From Bacteroidia bacterium (lineage in GTDB: Bacteria > Bacteroidota > Bacteroidia > NS11-12g > UBA9320): DNA of 64,000 bases. Made by a program: the position numbers and the translations under genes. Location: positions 1 through 64,000 of the forward strand of contig JADLGN010000055.1 in assembly GCA_020849295.1 (NCBI GenBank), in the 5' to 3' direction. This document shows, in pieces, positions 54,306 to 63,296 of this stretch (position 1 is its first letter; the number at the start of each line of letters is the position of its first letter). The notes under the pieces were generated by a model that saw only the letters and a program-made list of their open reading frames with translations, searched no databases and was not told the DNA's origin.

Positions 54306-57300
54306 CTATAGTAAATTTATATTGCCTTCTATTGAATATGAGTGATTATCGGCACCCATAGCTTTTATTTTATAAATATATACACCCGACTGTGCCTTTA
54401 CGCCTCTGTATTTTCCATCCCATTCTTCGTCAATATTATTTGTTTCAAACACAATTTCGCCCCATCTATTGTATATTCTGAAAGTAAAATTACGCCCTTT
54501 TAGTTCAGTATTATTCTCAACAAACAATGTTTTAACTCCTATTTTATCATTTATTTCATCGCCATTTGGAGTAAATGCATTTGCCATGTACATTTTTGAA
54601 GGTGATATAATGCATGTAATGTTTGAATAACTTGTATCCAACATATCATTTGAGATTGCCATTATTCTATAACAATAAGCTCCATGAATAATTTCTAATG
54701 TTTGATTATGATAATAAACACTGTCAATACTTGAACTTGAATAAATTGACTTAAAACTTCCATCTTTTTTAATTTGAAGGGTATAACCTTTTACTCCTGA
54801 TTTCCACGACTTGTATTTATTCCACAATGCTTGTGTAAAATAACTTGATGACGAAGCGTTTATTACTATATTTTTTCCGATTCCATCAGCAATACTTTTA
54901 TTGCCGCATTTATCAGTTTCTATTACAGAATAAATATAATAATTACTTGAAGTATTTACATCGTAATCTCTGTAATAGTTTGTATATAATTCATAGCTTT
55001 CAAGTTTGTTTGTTCCTACATTAATTCTGTTAAGAATATAATTTTTAAAATTTATATTTTTTGACGCATCCCATTTTACAGTAATTGAATTATCTTCATT
55101 CACACTTACATTTCTAATATCAGTATATTTTTGAGGAAATAATATTAGTGGATTGCTCATTTGTATATTGCTTTTGGATACTAATTCATTATTTTTTGCT
55201 TCAATGTAATAAGTATAAATTCTGTTGCATATACCTGAGTCTTTATAATTAAGTTTTGACGATTCTATTTCGCAAATTTTTGAATAATTAGGTTCATCAG
55301 CTGTTTTTCTGTAAACTATATATTTATCTACTTTATCCCATCCTATATATGGTGTCCAGTTTAGTTCAGTTACAAATGGTTTATTATTGGTAATTTGTAA
55401 AAATACTGTACAGTGTTTTTTACCGGCATTGCTTGTGTAGCCGCATATATCGTTAATTCTGTAATCAAAACAAACTGATGAATCTTTAGCAAATGTTTTA
55501 TTGTAAGTTACCTCTTCAATTTTTTTAGAAGTGGTATTATGAAAAGCCAAATTCAAATTTGTGTTGTATAAACTTGCCGATGCAAATCTTGAATAAACAA
55601 TAGGCATAGTAAAAATATTTACTGTATTATCAGAATTTACTGAAACAAAATTTATATCAGCAGATGGTATTTCGTCAGGGTTTGGTACATTAATATATTT
55701 TTTAATAGAACTCGAACAATTATTTATATCTGTAACTGTAAGTTCAATAGTATTTGCTCCTGAATTGTTAAATAAGTGAGAAACCACCGGTGTGTTATAT
55801 ACTGTTGAAATACCATCAGATTTTAATTCCCAATCAAATTTCTTTAAAATATAATTACTTTTTGTAGTATTATAAAATGTTACCAGCTTTTGTTTACATA
55901 TTGAGTCATAAGTTATAAATTCTACAATCGGATTAGGATTTACAATTATCTTTACTTTTAAACTGTCAATACACAAATTTGTATTTTCTACAAACTGTAC
56001 GAGCTCAAAATTTCCTTTTTCTTCAATTTTAAATAACTTTTCGTTTAACCTGATTTTTGACGAACCGTAAAGGTAAAACTCAGATTTGGTAATTGATTGC
56101 GAATTGTCTATATATGATATATCTTCAAATTGACAAACAACTGTATCGCTAACACTAAATGTTGACTTAGAAGTTTGTTTTACAATAATTGGTATATCGC
56201 TTACGTATTCTGCTTTACATCCAAGTGAATCTACTGCAAAAAGTACCGGAATATGTTCTTCAATTAAATTTTGTTTATTTTGAATAGTGTAAATATGTGT
56301 TCCAATTTCAGAATTAAGTTTAGTCCCGTCATCATAATTTATATAATGTGTGAATGCATCGTCAGAATTATCTATAAATATAACCGATAATGGCTCACAA
56401 CCTACATTATTAATCATTTCAAATTTTGGAGTAGGTCCAACAACATGTAAATAATCTATCTTGGTTAAAGTATCGCTACAGCCTTCATTACTCTTTGCAA
56501 TTAAAGAAACTTTATAGCCATTTTTAATCCCTGTATTTTTTCTGTAAATATTAGCTACAAATGAATCTGTTGTTGTAAAACTAACTGCATTTCCAAAATC
56601 CCATACTAATGAGTCGGCGTTTTTTGATTTTGATAAAAATTGAGCATAAACCGGCGAGCATTTTAAAATTGTATCAATTGCTTTAAAATCTGATTTTACA
56701 ATTATTGATTTAATAAACGAAAAAACCGTATCATAACATTTATCAAACTTTGAAGCAATAATTCCAACTTTATTTCTATTATCAATATTGTATTTAATAT
56801 TTATTTCATTTTGTGATAGATTATCTCCAGTAACAGCATCTTTTGTAAGAACCCATTTTATTGAAGTTGGCAATAAATACGACTTGTCTTTTAGTTGGAT
56901 AAGTTGATTAGGACAAACTATATTATCAGAAACAGTAAATTCAGCTTTTACTCCAACATAAATTGGTTGTGAAGTAATAATTTGCTTACATCCGCTGCTG
57001 TTAGTTATTTCGAGATATATAAAATATTCACCTGTTTTTGTAAATGTAATTTCAGGATATTGCGCTTTTGAGTCTGATATTATTGCATTTTCATTATATG
57101 AAGTACTCCATTTGTATTCTACTATATTACTTGGATTTTCAAAATGGAAATTATTTAAAATTATCGCTTTTGGTTTTACAGTTAGGGGAGTGCAACCATT
57201 AAATGTGTCTATTTTAAGTTCAGCACTAATTTCATTCACTTTAATAAGTTCATTGTTTATTATGCTGTCGCGACATCCTTTATTTATTTGGTGTACAAAT

Positions 57301-59159
57301 TTTAAATCGTATTCGCCTGCATTATTTATTCTCTCATCAAAAGCAGAAGTTTCTTTTGAAATTTCAATACCGTCATTTCTGTTTTTCAAATACCAGAAAT
57401 ATCTAAAATTAGCTCTTTTTGGATATGAGTTTCCAAATGCTATTAATTTTTCTCCTTTACAAAATATAGGTGATTCAATTTTATAATTAATTTTTGGAAT
57501 TACAATTTCTATCAGGTTTTCAATCTCAATTGAGTCTTTACAACCTATCCCGTTATCAGCAATCATTTTCACACTGTAAAACCCGGTATCATTATATGAA
57601 AATTTTGGCGATGATTCATTTGAATACCCTAAAATTTTGCTTTTGTTTTTATCATAAAATGTCCAAGTAAAATTATCAGGAGACTTGTAAGAACTTTTTG
57701 GAGTATTTTGTAAAAACTCTATTGTTTGTCCAATACATCCTACTCTCACATCTGCATCAAAAAGAGGCATTATTGGATTATTCCTGATATATTTATTTTG
57801 TTTAAATGTATCAACACAACCGTTTGCATGGCGTGTAATTAATACAACATCATATTCCCCTTGTTGTTTTATATTGAAAGTATCGTTAGTAATACTTGAA
57901 ATTCTTATTAGTTTATTATCTTTGAAATACTGCCATTGATATGTCATTCTCCCTGGTTCATACGCTTTTGAAGTATTTTTAAAATGTACTAAATGAGGTA
58001 ATTTGCAATGGTAATAATCAACAGAAGAAAATTTAGCTTCCACTCCTTTTACTCTAACGTAATTATTAATTGTTTTGCTAAGTTCGCATCCATTGTAATT
58101 ATATACAATTGTCAAATTAAAAATGCCTATTTTATCATATTTGGCTTTACATGAATAATTATCAGGAGTTAGAACAACTACGGCATCATTTGCAAACCAA
58201 CTAAATTTACCGGGTAGTGTTTTATCAATATTTTCAATAGTAATAAATCTTCCTTTACAAACAGTAGAATCTGAAAATTTTATTGACATTGAATCTATAT
58301 GGCCAAAAGCTAAATAATCGTATTTTACTTTTTGGTGAATACAACCTTTATCTGTTACTGCTTCAAACAAAATTGAATATTTGCCCGAATACTTATAAAT
58401 AAATGTATCAGGATTTTCAATAGTTTGCATGCTTGGTTCTGCACCCGGGCTTAGCCACTTATATGAAACTATTTTATTTCCGTTGTTATTAATGTATGGA
58501 ACTACTACTACCTTTTTACTTACACAGCCAGATGTATTATCTGCCACAAAATCAATTTGCATATCTTTATAAATTGTAACTGTAGAATCAAATTCCTTGA
58601 TTGCCTTACATCCATTATTATCTTCTACAATCATTGCAATTTTTTTAGAGCCTGTAGTACTAAACTGATGCTTCTGTTTTGCTGGGGCGTTATAGTAATT
58701 TGTCCCGTCTATTACCCAACTTCTTTTAGATGAATTTTTAGTATTGTCAAAATATGTTACTGTATCTGCACCATAGCAAAGTTTTTTACGTGAAATATAA
58801 AATTCTGGTTCTGGCTTTGAAAACACTTCAAGAAAATTATTTTTTGATATATTACAAATTTTACCGTTTGCGTATTTAATCTGTACATTTAAAGAAATTT
58901 TTCCCGGATTTTGTATATATGCATAAAATGTATCGAAGCCATTTTGATATCCTTTACCTACATCCCACAATAATTTTGAACCTGCGGGTACATTGGTAGC
59001 AACAATTTTAAATAGTGCAGGTTGACACAGCCCTACCTTAGGTGAAATTATTTCTTCATTAAAATTACATTGTGACTTTGCAAATAAATACAAAAAAGAA
59101 AACAATAAGCCAAAAATGGCTCTTTTAGAAAATCTTGTTGCAATTAGGTACAGCATCAT
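54306..59159 (-). CDS. Giant PKD/Ig/Fn3 protein with T9SS type B (gliding-associated) domain
   Basis: About 1617 residues from ATG 59159. Signal peptide (LLFSFLYLFAKSQ). Around ten or more PKD/Ig-like modules follow, most with a conserved C-x-D/N or W-x-F pattern (LLWDVGKGYQNG, KWLSPGAEPSMQ, KFSWFANDAVVV, MTYQWQYFKDNK, FTWTFYDKNKSK, FRYFWYLKNR). Near residues 1280-1480 two Fn3-like domains are seen (ELNWTPYIGWDKVDKYIVYR, TVKWDASKNINFKNYILNR). The end is a type B domain (ANAFTPNGDEINDKIG ... FRIYNRWGEIVFETN ... GVYIYKIKAMGADN). This resembles large gliding-motility or adhesin proteins such as SprB-like cargo, but no PorP/SprF gene is adjacent, so a partner elsewhere is implied. Confidence 0.87.
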   Translation of the reverse strand: MMLYLIATRFSKRAIFGLLFSFLYLFAKSQCNFNEEIISPKVGLCQPALFKIVATNVPAGSKLLWDVGKGYQNGFDTFYAYIQNPGKISLNVQIKYANGKICNISKNNFLEVFSKPEPEFYISRKKLCYGADTVTYFDNTKNSSKRSWVIDGTNYYNAPAKQKHQFSTTGSKKIAMIVEDNNGCKAIKEFDSTVTIYKDMQIDFVADNTSGCVSKKVVVVPYINNNGNKIVSYKWLSPGAEPSMQTIENPDTFIYKYSGKYSILFEAVTDKGCIHQKVKYDYLAFGHIDSMSIKFSDSTVCKGRFITIENIDKTLPGKFSWFANDAVVVLTPDNYSCKAKYDKIGIFNLTIVYNYNGCELSKTINNYVRVKGVEAKFSSVDYYHCKLPHLVHFKNTSKAYEPGRMTYQWQYFKDNKLIRISSITNDTFNIKQQGEYDVVLITRHANGCVDTFKQNKYIRNNPIMPLFDADVRVGCIGQTIEFLQNTPKSSYKSPDNFTWTFYDKNKSKILGYSNESSPKFSYNDTGFYSVKMIADNGIGCKDSIEIENLIEIVIPKINYKIESPIFCKGEKLIAFGNSYPKRANFRYFWYLKNRNDGIEISKETSAFDERINNAGEYDLKFVHQINKGCRDSIINNELIKVNEISAELKIDTFNGCTPLTVKPKAIILNNFHFENPSNIVEYKWSTSYNENAIISDSKAQYPEITFTKTGEYFIYLEITNSSGCKQIITSQPIYVGVKAEFTVSDNIVCPNQLIQLKDKSYLLPTSIKWVLTKDAVTGDNLSQNEINIKYNIDNRNKVGIIASKFDKCYDTVFSFIKSIIVKSDFKAIDTILKCSPVYAQFLSKSKNADSLVWDFGNAVSFTTTDSFVANIYRKNTGIKNGYKVSLIAKSNEGCSDTLTKIDYLHVVGPTPKFEMINNVGCEPLSVIFIDNSDDAFTHYINYDDGTKLNSEIGTHIYTIQNKQNLIEEHIPVLFAVDSLGCKAEYVSDIPIIVKQTSKSTFSVSDTVVCQFEDISYIDNSQSITKSEFYLYGSSKIRLNEKLFKIEEKGNFELVQFVENTNLCIDSLKVKIIVNPNPIVEFITYDSICKQKLVTFYNTTKSNYILKKFDWELKSDGISTVYNTPVVSHLFNNSGANTIELTVTDINNCSSSIKKYINVPNPDEIPSADINFVSVNSDNTVNIFTMPIVYSRFASASLYNTNLNLAFHNTTSKKIEEVTYNKTFAKDSSVCFDYRINDICGYTSNAGKKHCTVFLQITNNKPFVTELNWTPYIGWDKVDKYIVYRKTADEPNYSKICEIESSKLNYKDSGICNRIYTYYIEAKNNELVSKSNIQMSNPLILFPQKYTDIRNVSVNEDNSITVKWDASKNINFKNYILNRINVGTNKLESYELYTNYYRDYDVNTSSNYYIYSVIETDKCGNKSIADGIGKNIVINASSSSYFTQALWNKYKSWKSGVKGYTLQIKKDGSFKSIYSSSSIDSVYYHNQTLEIIHGAYCYRIMAISNDMLDTSYSNITCIISPSKMYMANAFTPNGDEINDKIGVKTLFVENNTELKGRNFTFRIYNRWGEIVFETNNIDEEWDGKYRGVKAQSGVYIYKIKAMGADNHSYSIEGNINLL

Positions 59160-59464
59160 ATATCTCAAATTTTATCTTAAACACTGATAAAAAAATAATA
59201 AATTGTCGGGATTATTTTTCTATCTTTTTTCCCTTTATACGTTTATTTTAATGGTATCTCCGTATGCGATTTCAATCTAAATTGTCAACTAAAAATCGAA
59301 ATCAGGGACGACAAATATACAATTATTTTTACAAAACCAAATATTTTTTAAAAATTTTTCCACTTTTTTTTAACAAAACCTATAAAATAGACATAAGTTT
59401 TTAAATCTGATATTTACTAAAATATATTGATTAATTTTACCAACTTAAAAATTCACGACTAAAA
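59160..59464. other. Divergent intergenic region with a long minus-strand leader
   Basis: About 300 nt between the giant PKD gene (minus) and a TPR lipoprotein (plus). A promoter-like TTTG N18 TATATTTG on the minus strand (59312-59341) would give a leader of roughly 145 nt before the giant gene. The leader holds a short inverted repeat GATTTC (59268) and GAAATC (59298). No ORF of interest was seen. On the plus side I see no exact TAnnTTTG. Confidence 0.5.
59312..59341 (-). promoter_or_regulatory. Putative promoter for the giant PKD gene: TTTG N18 TATATTTG
   Basis: On the minus strand TTTG (59341-59338) and TATATTTG (59319-59312) are separated by 18 nt, one of the best consensus matches in the window. 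It lies 152 nt before the ATG, so a long 5' leader is expected. Confidence 0.6.
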
Positions 59465-60157
59465 ATGACAAAATTTTATATCTTTTTTTTATCACTGCTT
59501 GTTGTTATTTCTTGCAACAAAAACAAAAACAGTATTGAAAATTCAAAAAAATTACTTGACCAAGCATTGAAATATAAAGATTATGCAACTGCCGCTTTTG
59601 CTTATAATAAATTATTACTTAAAGATTCAAACAACATTCAATATAAAGATTCTTTGGCAAGAATATATATCCGTTCAGGAAATTACGAAGGTGGAACTAT
59701 ACTTGGCGAACAGGTAATAGCAAAAAATAAAAACAACACCAAATTGCTTGAGCTTTTGGGTGTAGCTTATGAACAAACAAATAATATTGATAAATCAGTC
59801 ACTATTTTTAGTAATTTGTATAATACAACTAATGACTATATCTATTTATATAAAATTACTGCTATGTATTTTGATAATTCAAACTTTGAAAAAGCTGATA
59901 GCTTAACAGATTTGATGATATCTAAAGCTGATACCACAAAAAGCATAAATATTAATTTGCCTAACGGGCAATCGCAAGCTGTACCTATATTAGCTGCATG
60001 TTACAACATGAAAGGTGCAATTTATGCTGAAGGAAAAAGTGACTTAAAAAATGCTGTAAATTATTTTAAAAAAGCATTACATATTTCGCCGGACTTTCAA
60101 TACCCAAAAATGTATTTAGAAAGAATAGCAAGTTATATCCAACAAGGAGGAAGGTAA
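59465..60157 (+). CDS. TPR-repeat lipoprotein
   Basis: 230 residues. Lipoprotein signal (LLVVISC) and an Asn/Lys-rich start (NKNKNSIENSKK). Helical TPR units follow: LDQALKYKDYATAAFAYNKLL, RIYIRSGNYEGGTILGEQVI, LLGVAYEQTNNIDKSVTIF, and a last unit LKNAVNYFKKALHISPDF. It is a scaffold-type periplasmic protein. No partner is clear; it is isolated between a divergent giant gene and a convergent three-gene unit. Confidence 0.85.
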   Translation: MTKFYIFFLSLLVVISCNKNKNSIENSKKLLDQALKYKDYATAAFAYNKLLLKDSNNIQYKDSLARIYIRSGNYEGGTILGEQVIAKNKNNTKLLELLGVAYEQTNNIDKSVTIFSNLYNTTNDYIYLYKITAMYFDNSNFEKADSLTDLMISKADTTKSININLPNGQSQAVPILAACYNMKGAIYAEGKSDLKNAVNYFKKALHISPDFQYPKMYLERIASYIQQGGR

Positions 60158-60160
60158 TTA

Positions 60161-61186
60161 TTATTCTTCACTTTCATTCATATAAAAACGATACGAAATT
60201 CCGGTTGAAAACTGAAATTGCGATGCTATCTGAGTTTTATTCACATACTGATAAATTGGTATTTCAGAAAGTGCAAAAACAGTGTATTTACCTTTGAATG
60301 TATAGTTTAGCTGAGGTACAATAAATATTTTTTTGCTTCCTGTTGCTGCTGGGTCATAATTTGGATAATCATATAGCAAAACATTTTTATTAATTTTCAT
60401 CTTATCTATAAATTCATATTTTACCTGTGCAGTCAATCCAAGTTTATTTACTAAAGTTTTACTAGCAAAAAAGCCTACTGACATATAATTCCCTTGCTTT
60501 TCACCTAACGAATTCCAGCCTTTTTTAATATATGTAATGTTTACAAAAGATTTAAATTTTTTAAATTCTTTAAGAAAAAAACCATATAACAAAATATCAT
60601 GCGAACCCGAACTTGGCTGCACTGCAAGAGGCATAGTGATATAATATTTTTCACCTGAAAATGGTTCAACCTTTGAAAAAGAGTCGTTGTACTTTCCTAA
60701 TGGAATTTTTACACCTAAGCCAATAGTTATTTCTGTTTTTAATTTTTTCTTAGTTTTATTATAAATATCATATCGGGGAAATAAAATTATATCTCCAAAT
60801 CCGCCTGATTTAATTACCTCGTTTGTTTTATTTACACTATCATACAAACCAATTTGCTTTTTATTGATAAAATATCCAAAATCAACAGACATTGTAAATT
60901 TTTCATTTACACCATAACCAAATCTGGTAAATAAATAATTGCTGCCGAAATAATCTAAAAAATTCTTATCAGTTTTTGTCCCGGTAAGAAATTTTTTTGT
61001 TGATATATGCTGATAATTTGTATTAATTTCAAATTGATTTTCCTGTAAAACTCCTTGAGATGCACCTCCAGCCAATGGGCTTCCACTTCCCCCGGCACAG
61101 CATTGCGATAGTGATTGATTTGCATTAGTAAATATTAAAAAAAATAAACAAACCTGAAGATTGTATTTTCTAAAAAAACAAATCAT
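60161..61186 (-). CDS. Outer-membrane-like protein with CCAGG N-terminus
   Basis: 341 residues from ATG 61186, which overlaps the previous gene's TGA as ATGA. After the signal the mature part starts CCAGGSGSPLAGGASQGVLQ, with two adjacent Cys. The rest is a long beta-rich sequence (FEINTNYQHISTKKFL, SVDFGYFINKKQIGLY, VKYEFIDKM, FIVPQLNYTFKGKYTVF), ending GISYRFYMNESEE, like an outer-membrane barrel or transporter. Function not known. It is cotranscribed with the two thioredoxin-like genes upstream (61183-62741); the conserved Cys pair makes me think of metal or disulfide chemistry, but this is inference. Confidence 0.72.
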   Translation of the reverse strand: MICFFRKYNLQVCLFFLIFTNANQSLSQCCAGGSGSPLAGGASQGVLQENQFEINTNYQHISTKKFLTGTKTDKNFLDYFGSNYLFTRFGYGVNEKFTMSVDFGYFINKKQIGLYDSVNKTNEVIKSGGFGDIILFPRYDIYNKTKKKLKTEITIGLGVKIPLGKYNDSFSKVEPFSGEKYYITMPLAVQPSSGSHDILLYGFFLKEFKKFKSFVNITYIKKGWNSLGEKQGNYMSVGFFASKTLVNKLGLTAQVKYEFIDKMKINKNVLLYDYPNYDPAATGSKKIFIVPQLNYTFKGKYTVFALSEIPIYQYVNKTQIASQFQFSTGISYRFYMNESEE

Positions 61187-61965
61187 CTGCATACTAATAT
61201 TTTTATAAATTTATTTGTTTTTGAATTATAGATTTTCAAAAAGTACATACCTTTTGAAAGTTCTGAAGTATTTACATCTATATTATTAGTGCCCGCATTT
61301 AAAATTTCATCTTTAATTATGGTTTTCACGTTTTTACCAAAAATATCAATTATTTCAACACTATATTTATCAGTGTTTTTTAAGTCAATTTCGATATTGG
61401 TATTTTGATTTGCAGGATTTGGATTTACAGCAACTCTTGTTATATTAAAATTCGTTTCTTTTACTGAAAGAGTTGCAGAAACAGCAGAAATCAGGGCATT
61501 TTTGAGTTTAGTAGAATTTCCTACGTTTGAGTTATTTTCATTAAAAAATACATCATGACCTTTGCCTGCTAACACTACTGCTTTTGGCATTCCATTTGAG
61601 CCGTAATCCATCATTTTTATTAGTGAATTTGAAAACCTTATTGTATTTGGCATTCCGTTGCTATTTGCCCAACTTTCTATTGATGGACATGCAGTATTTG
61701 CATAATCATCAACTATGTACATAATAATTTTTCCAGGGTATATAGTATCAAAACTTCTTACAACATTATATGCTGTTTTTGATGGAGCAATGCAGGAAGC
61801 ACAGGGCATTACCCAATCAATAACCACTACTTTGCCTGAATCTAGATTTTTGAACAAATCATGTGAATTTCCTTTACAATCATTACAAGTAAAATTTACT
61901 GCTTTTTGAGCAAAAGCATTATTTAAAAAAAATACTAAAGCGAATATTGCGATATTTCTTATCAT
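61183..61965 (-). CDS. Secreted thioredoxin-like protein with T9SS type A domain (copy 1)
   Basis: 260 residues with a signal peptide (ending NAFAQ). Mature N-terminus has FTCNDCKGNSHDLF (a CxxC). A thioredoxin/redoxin-like fold follows with a second CxxC, WVMPCASCIAPSK, and a later Cys in NTACPSIESW, then the cis-Pro-like GMPKAVVLAG. The C-terminus is a type A sorting domain (VAVNPNPANQNTNIEIDL). It is probably an extracytoplasmic redox protein. It lies 2 nt after its paralogue (copy 2) and overlaps the downstream gene by 4 nt. Confidence 0.83.
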   Translation of the reverse strand: MIRNIAIFALVFFLNNAFAQKAVNFTCNDCKGNSHDLFKNLDSGKVVVIDWVMPCASCIAPSKTAYNVVRSFDTIYPGKIIMYIVDDYANTACPSIESWANSNGMPNTIRFSNSLIKMMDYGSNGMPKAVVLAGKGHDVFFNENNSNVGNSTKLKNALISAVSATLSVKETNFNITRVAVNPNPANQNTNIEIDLKNTDKYSVEIIDIFGKNVKTIIKDEILNAGTNNIDVNTSELSKGMYFLKIYNSKTNKFIKILVCR

Positions 61966-61967
61966 AA

Positions 61968-62741
61968 TTAATTATTGATATTTAGTTTTAAATTTTTTTC
62001 TGTTTCTATGTTGTTTACTTTTAAGATATATATATCTTTTGGTAAATTTTCACTATTTATTTCTAATTGAGATTTACTGTTTTCAATAAAAATTTTCTCT
62101 TTTACTAATTTTTCACCTGCCAAATTAAAAATTTCAATATTAAAAATTTCAGGATTGTTTATTTTAAAATTCAAATAATGTTTTTTCTCATTATTATTAT
62201 ATGTCAGATATATATTTTTAAGTGGTTTCTTCAAATTATTGTCGTTAGCTTTTCCTGTGAGTGCATCTTTAAAAGCATTTTGAAGTTTTGGAATATCTGC
62301 AGCTTCGTAATCTGTTTCATTAAAATATACAAAATGTGATTTGTTAGCAATAATTACAATTTTTGGCATACCTGGCAATCCATAATCTTCCATTTTTATT
62401 GATGTATCAGAGAACTTAATTGTATTTGGCATTCCATTATTATCTGCCCAACTTACAACTGATGGGCAATAAGTATCTGCAAGATCATCGCATATATACA
62501 TTCTTATTTTTCCAGGGAAAGAATCTTTATAGCTTTGAATAACATTATATACGGTTTTTGATGGTCCAATACACGAAATACAAGGCATTATCCAATCCAA
62601 TACAATAATGTATCCTGAATCTAATTCGTTAAAAAGATTATGTTTGTTTCCACTACAATCATTACAATTAAAATTTTTAGCATATTGAGAAAATGAATTG
62701 TTTGTAAACAAAATAAATAATATCAGAGTTATTTTTTTCAA
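61968..62741 (-). CDS. Secreted thioredoxin-like protein (copy 2)
   Basis: 257 residues starting at TTG 62741 (MKKITLILFILFTNNSFSQ); a stop codon lies directly upstream in frame, so no ATG start is available. Copy of the neighbouring gene: NCNDCSGNKHNLF, WIMPCISCIGPSK, DTYCPSVVSW and GMPKIVIIANK. The C-terminal part resembles a degenerate T9SS type A domain (IEIFNLAGEKLVKEKIF) without the YPNP-type opening. The two proteins clearly arose by tandem duplication. A promoter-like box lies 12 nt upstream. Confidence 0.8.
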   Translation of the reverse strand: MKKITLILFILFTNNSFSQYAKNFNCNDCSGNKHNLFNELDSGYIIVLDWIMPCISCIGPSKTVYNVIQSYKDSFPGKIRMYICDDLADTYCPSVVSWADNNGMPNTIKFSDTSIKMEDYGLPGMPKIVIIANKSHFVYFNETDYEAADIPKLQNAFKDALTGKANDNNLKKPLKNIYLTYNNNEKKHYLNFKINNPEIFNIEIFNLAGEKLVKEKIFIENSKSQLEINSENLPKDIYILKVNNIETEKNLKLNINN

Positions 62742-62753
62742 TTATAAACTATG

Positions 62754-62761
62754 CAAAAGTA
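62754..62761 (-). promoter_or_regulatory. Putative -7 box TACTTTTG (minus)
   Basis: TAnnTTTG on the minus strand 12 nt before the TTG start at 62741, with a TTTG 22 nt further upstream. It probably drives the three-gene thioredoxin-like unit. Confidence 0.5.
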
Positions 62762-62805
62762 ACACAAAACTTTCTTTATATTACAAAAAATTTAATTAGA
62801 AAATT

Positions 62806-63267
62806 TCACTTCTTAAATGCCTTTTCATAGGTGTTTATCCAATCTTGCGGACTCATTTTTTTGGCAAGTTCAGCAATTAAAATGTAAGGTATTTCATCCT
62901 TGTCTTTAAATCTGATACAACTTTTCCCCATATCAGGTTTTTTATTACATATTTTTAAATACTCTTCAACAAACCAATCAAGTAATTCACGTTTAGCATA
63001 TATCCCCATGTGATATAAAGCTACAAAGTTTTTTTGTGATGCAATATTTAAAAAAGGCAAAGGCAATGCTGGTGTGCAGTGGTATCCCGCAGGATAAATA
63101 CTTTTTGGGACTACCCAACCTGGCATACCATAACTTATAATATTTTCAAATCCTTCAGGCAAATTTTGGTTTATGATGTCAAGTAATTTTTTAATTTTAA
63201 TTTTCCTGTTTTCAGGCAAATTATTCAAATATTCTTCAATGCTATTGGGCTTTTGTTTTGTTTCCAT
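62806..63267 (-). CDS. DUF1801 family protein (YdhG-like)
   Basis: 153 residues. NSIEEYLNNLPENRKIKIKKLL, the ISYGMPGWVVPKS segment and KSCIRFKDKDEIP are typical of DUF1801/YdhG. The fold is a small alpha/beta; function is unknown, although a frataxin-like role has been suggested for a relative. ATG start. It lies between the thioredoxin-like unit and the subtilase on the same strand, with short gaps (64 and 29 nt). Confidence 0.88.
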   Translation of the reverse strand: METKQKPNSIEEYLNNLPENRKIKIKKLLDIINQNLPEGFENIISYGMPGWVVPKSIYPAGYHCTPALPLPFLNIASQKNFVALYHMGIYAKRELLDWFVEEYLKICNKKPDMGKSCIRFKDKDEIPYILIAELAKKMSPQDWINTYEKAFKK

Positions 63268-63296
63268 TTCATTCGTTATTTTAAATATTATTTATA

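Noticed and set aside
57112-57486. 124-residue plus ORF
   Set aside because: Antisense of the giant PKD gene with no supporting feature.
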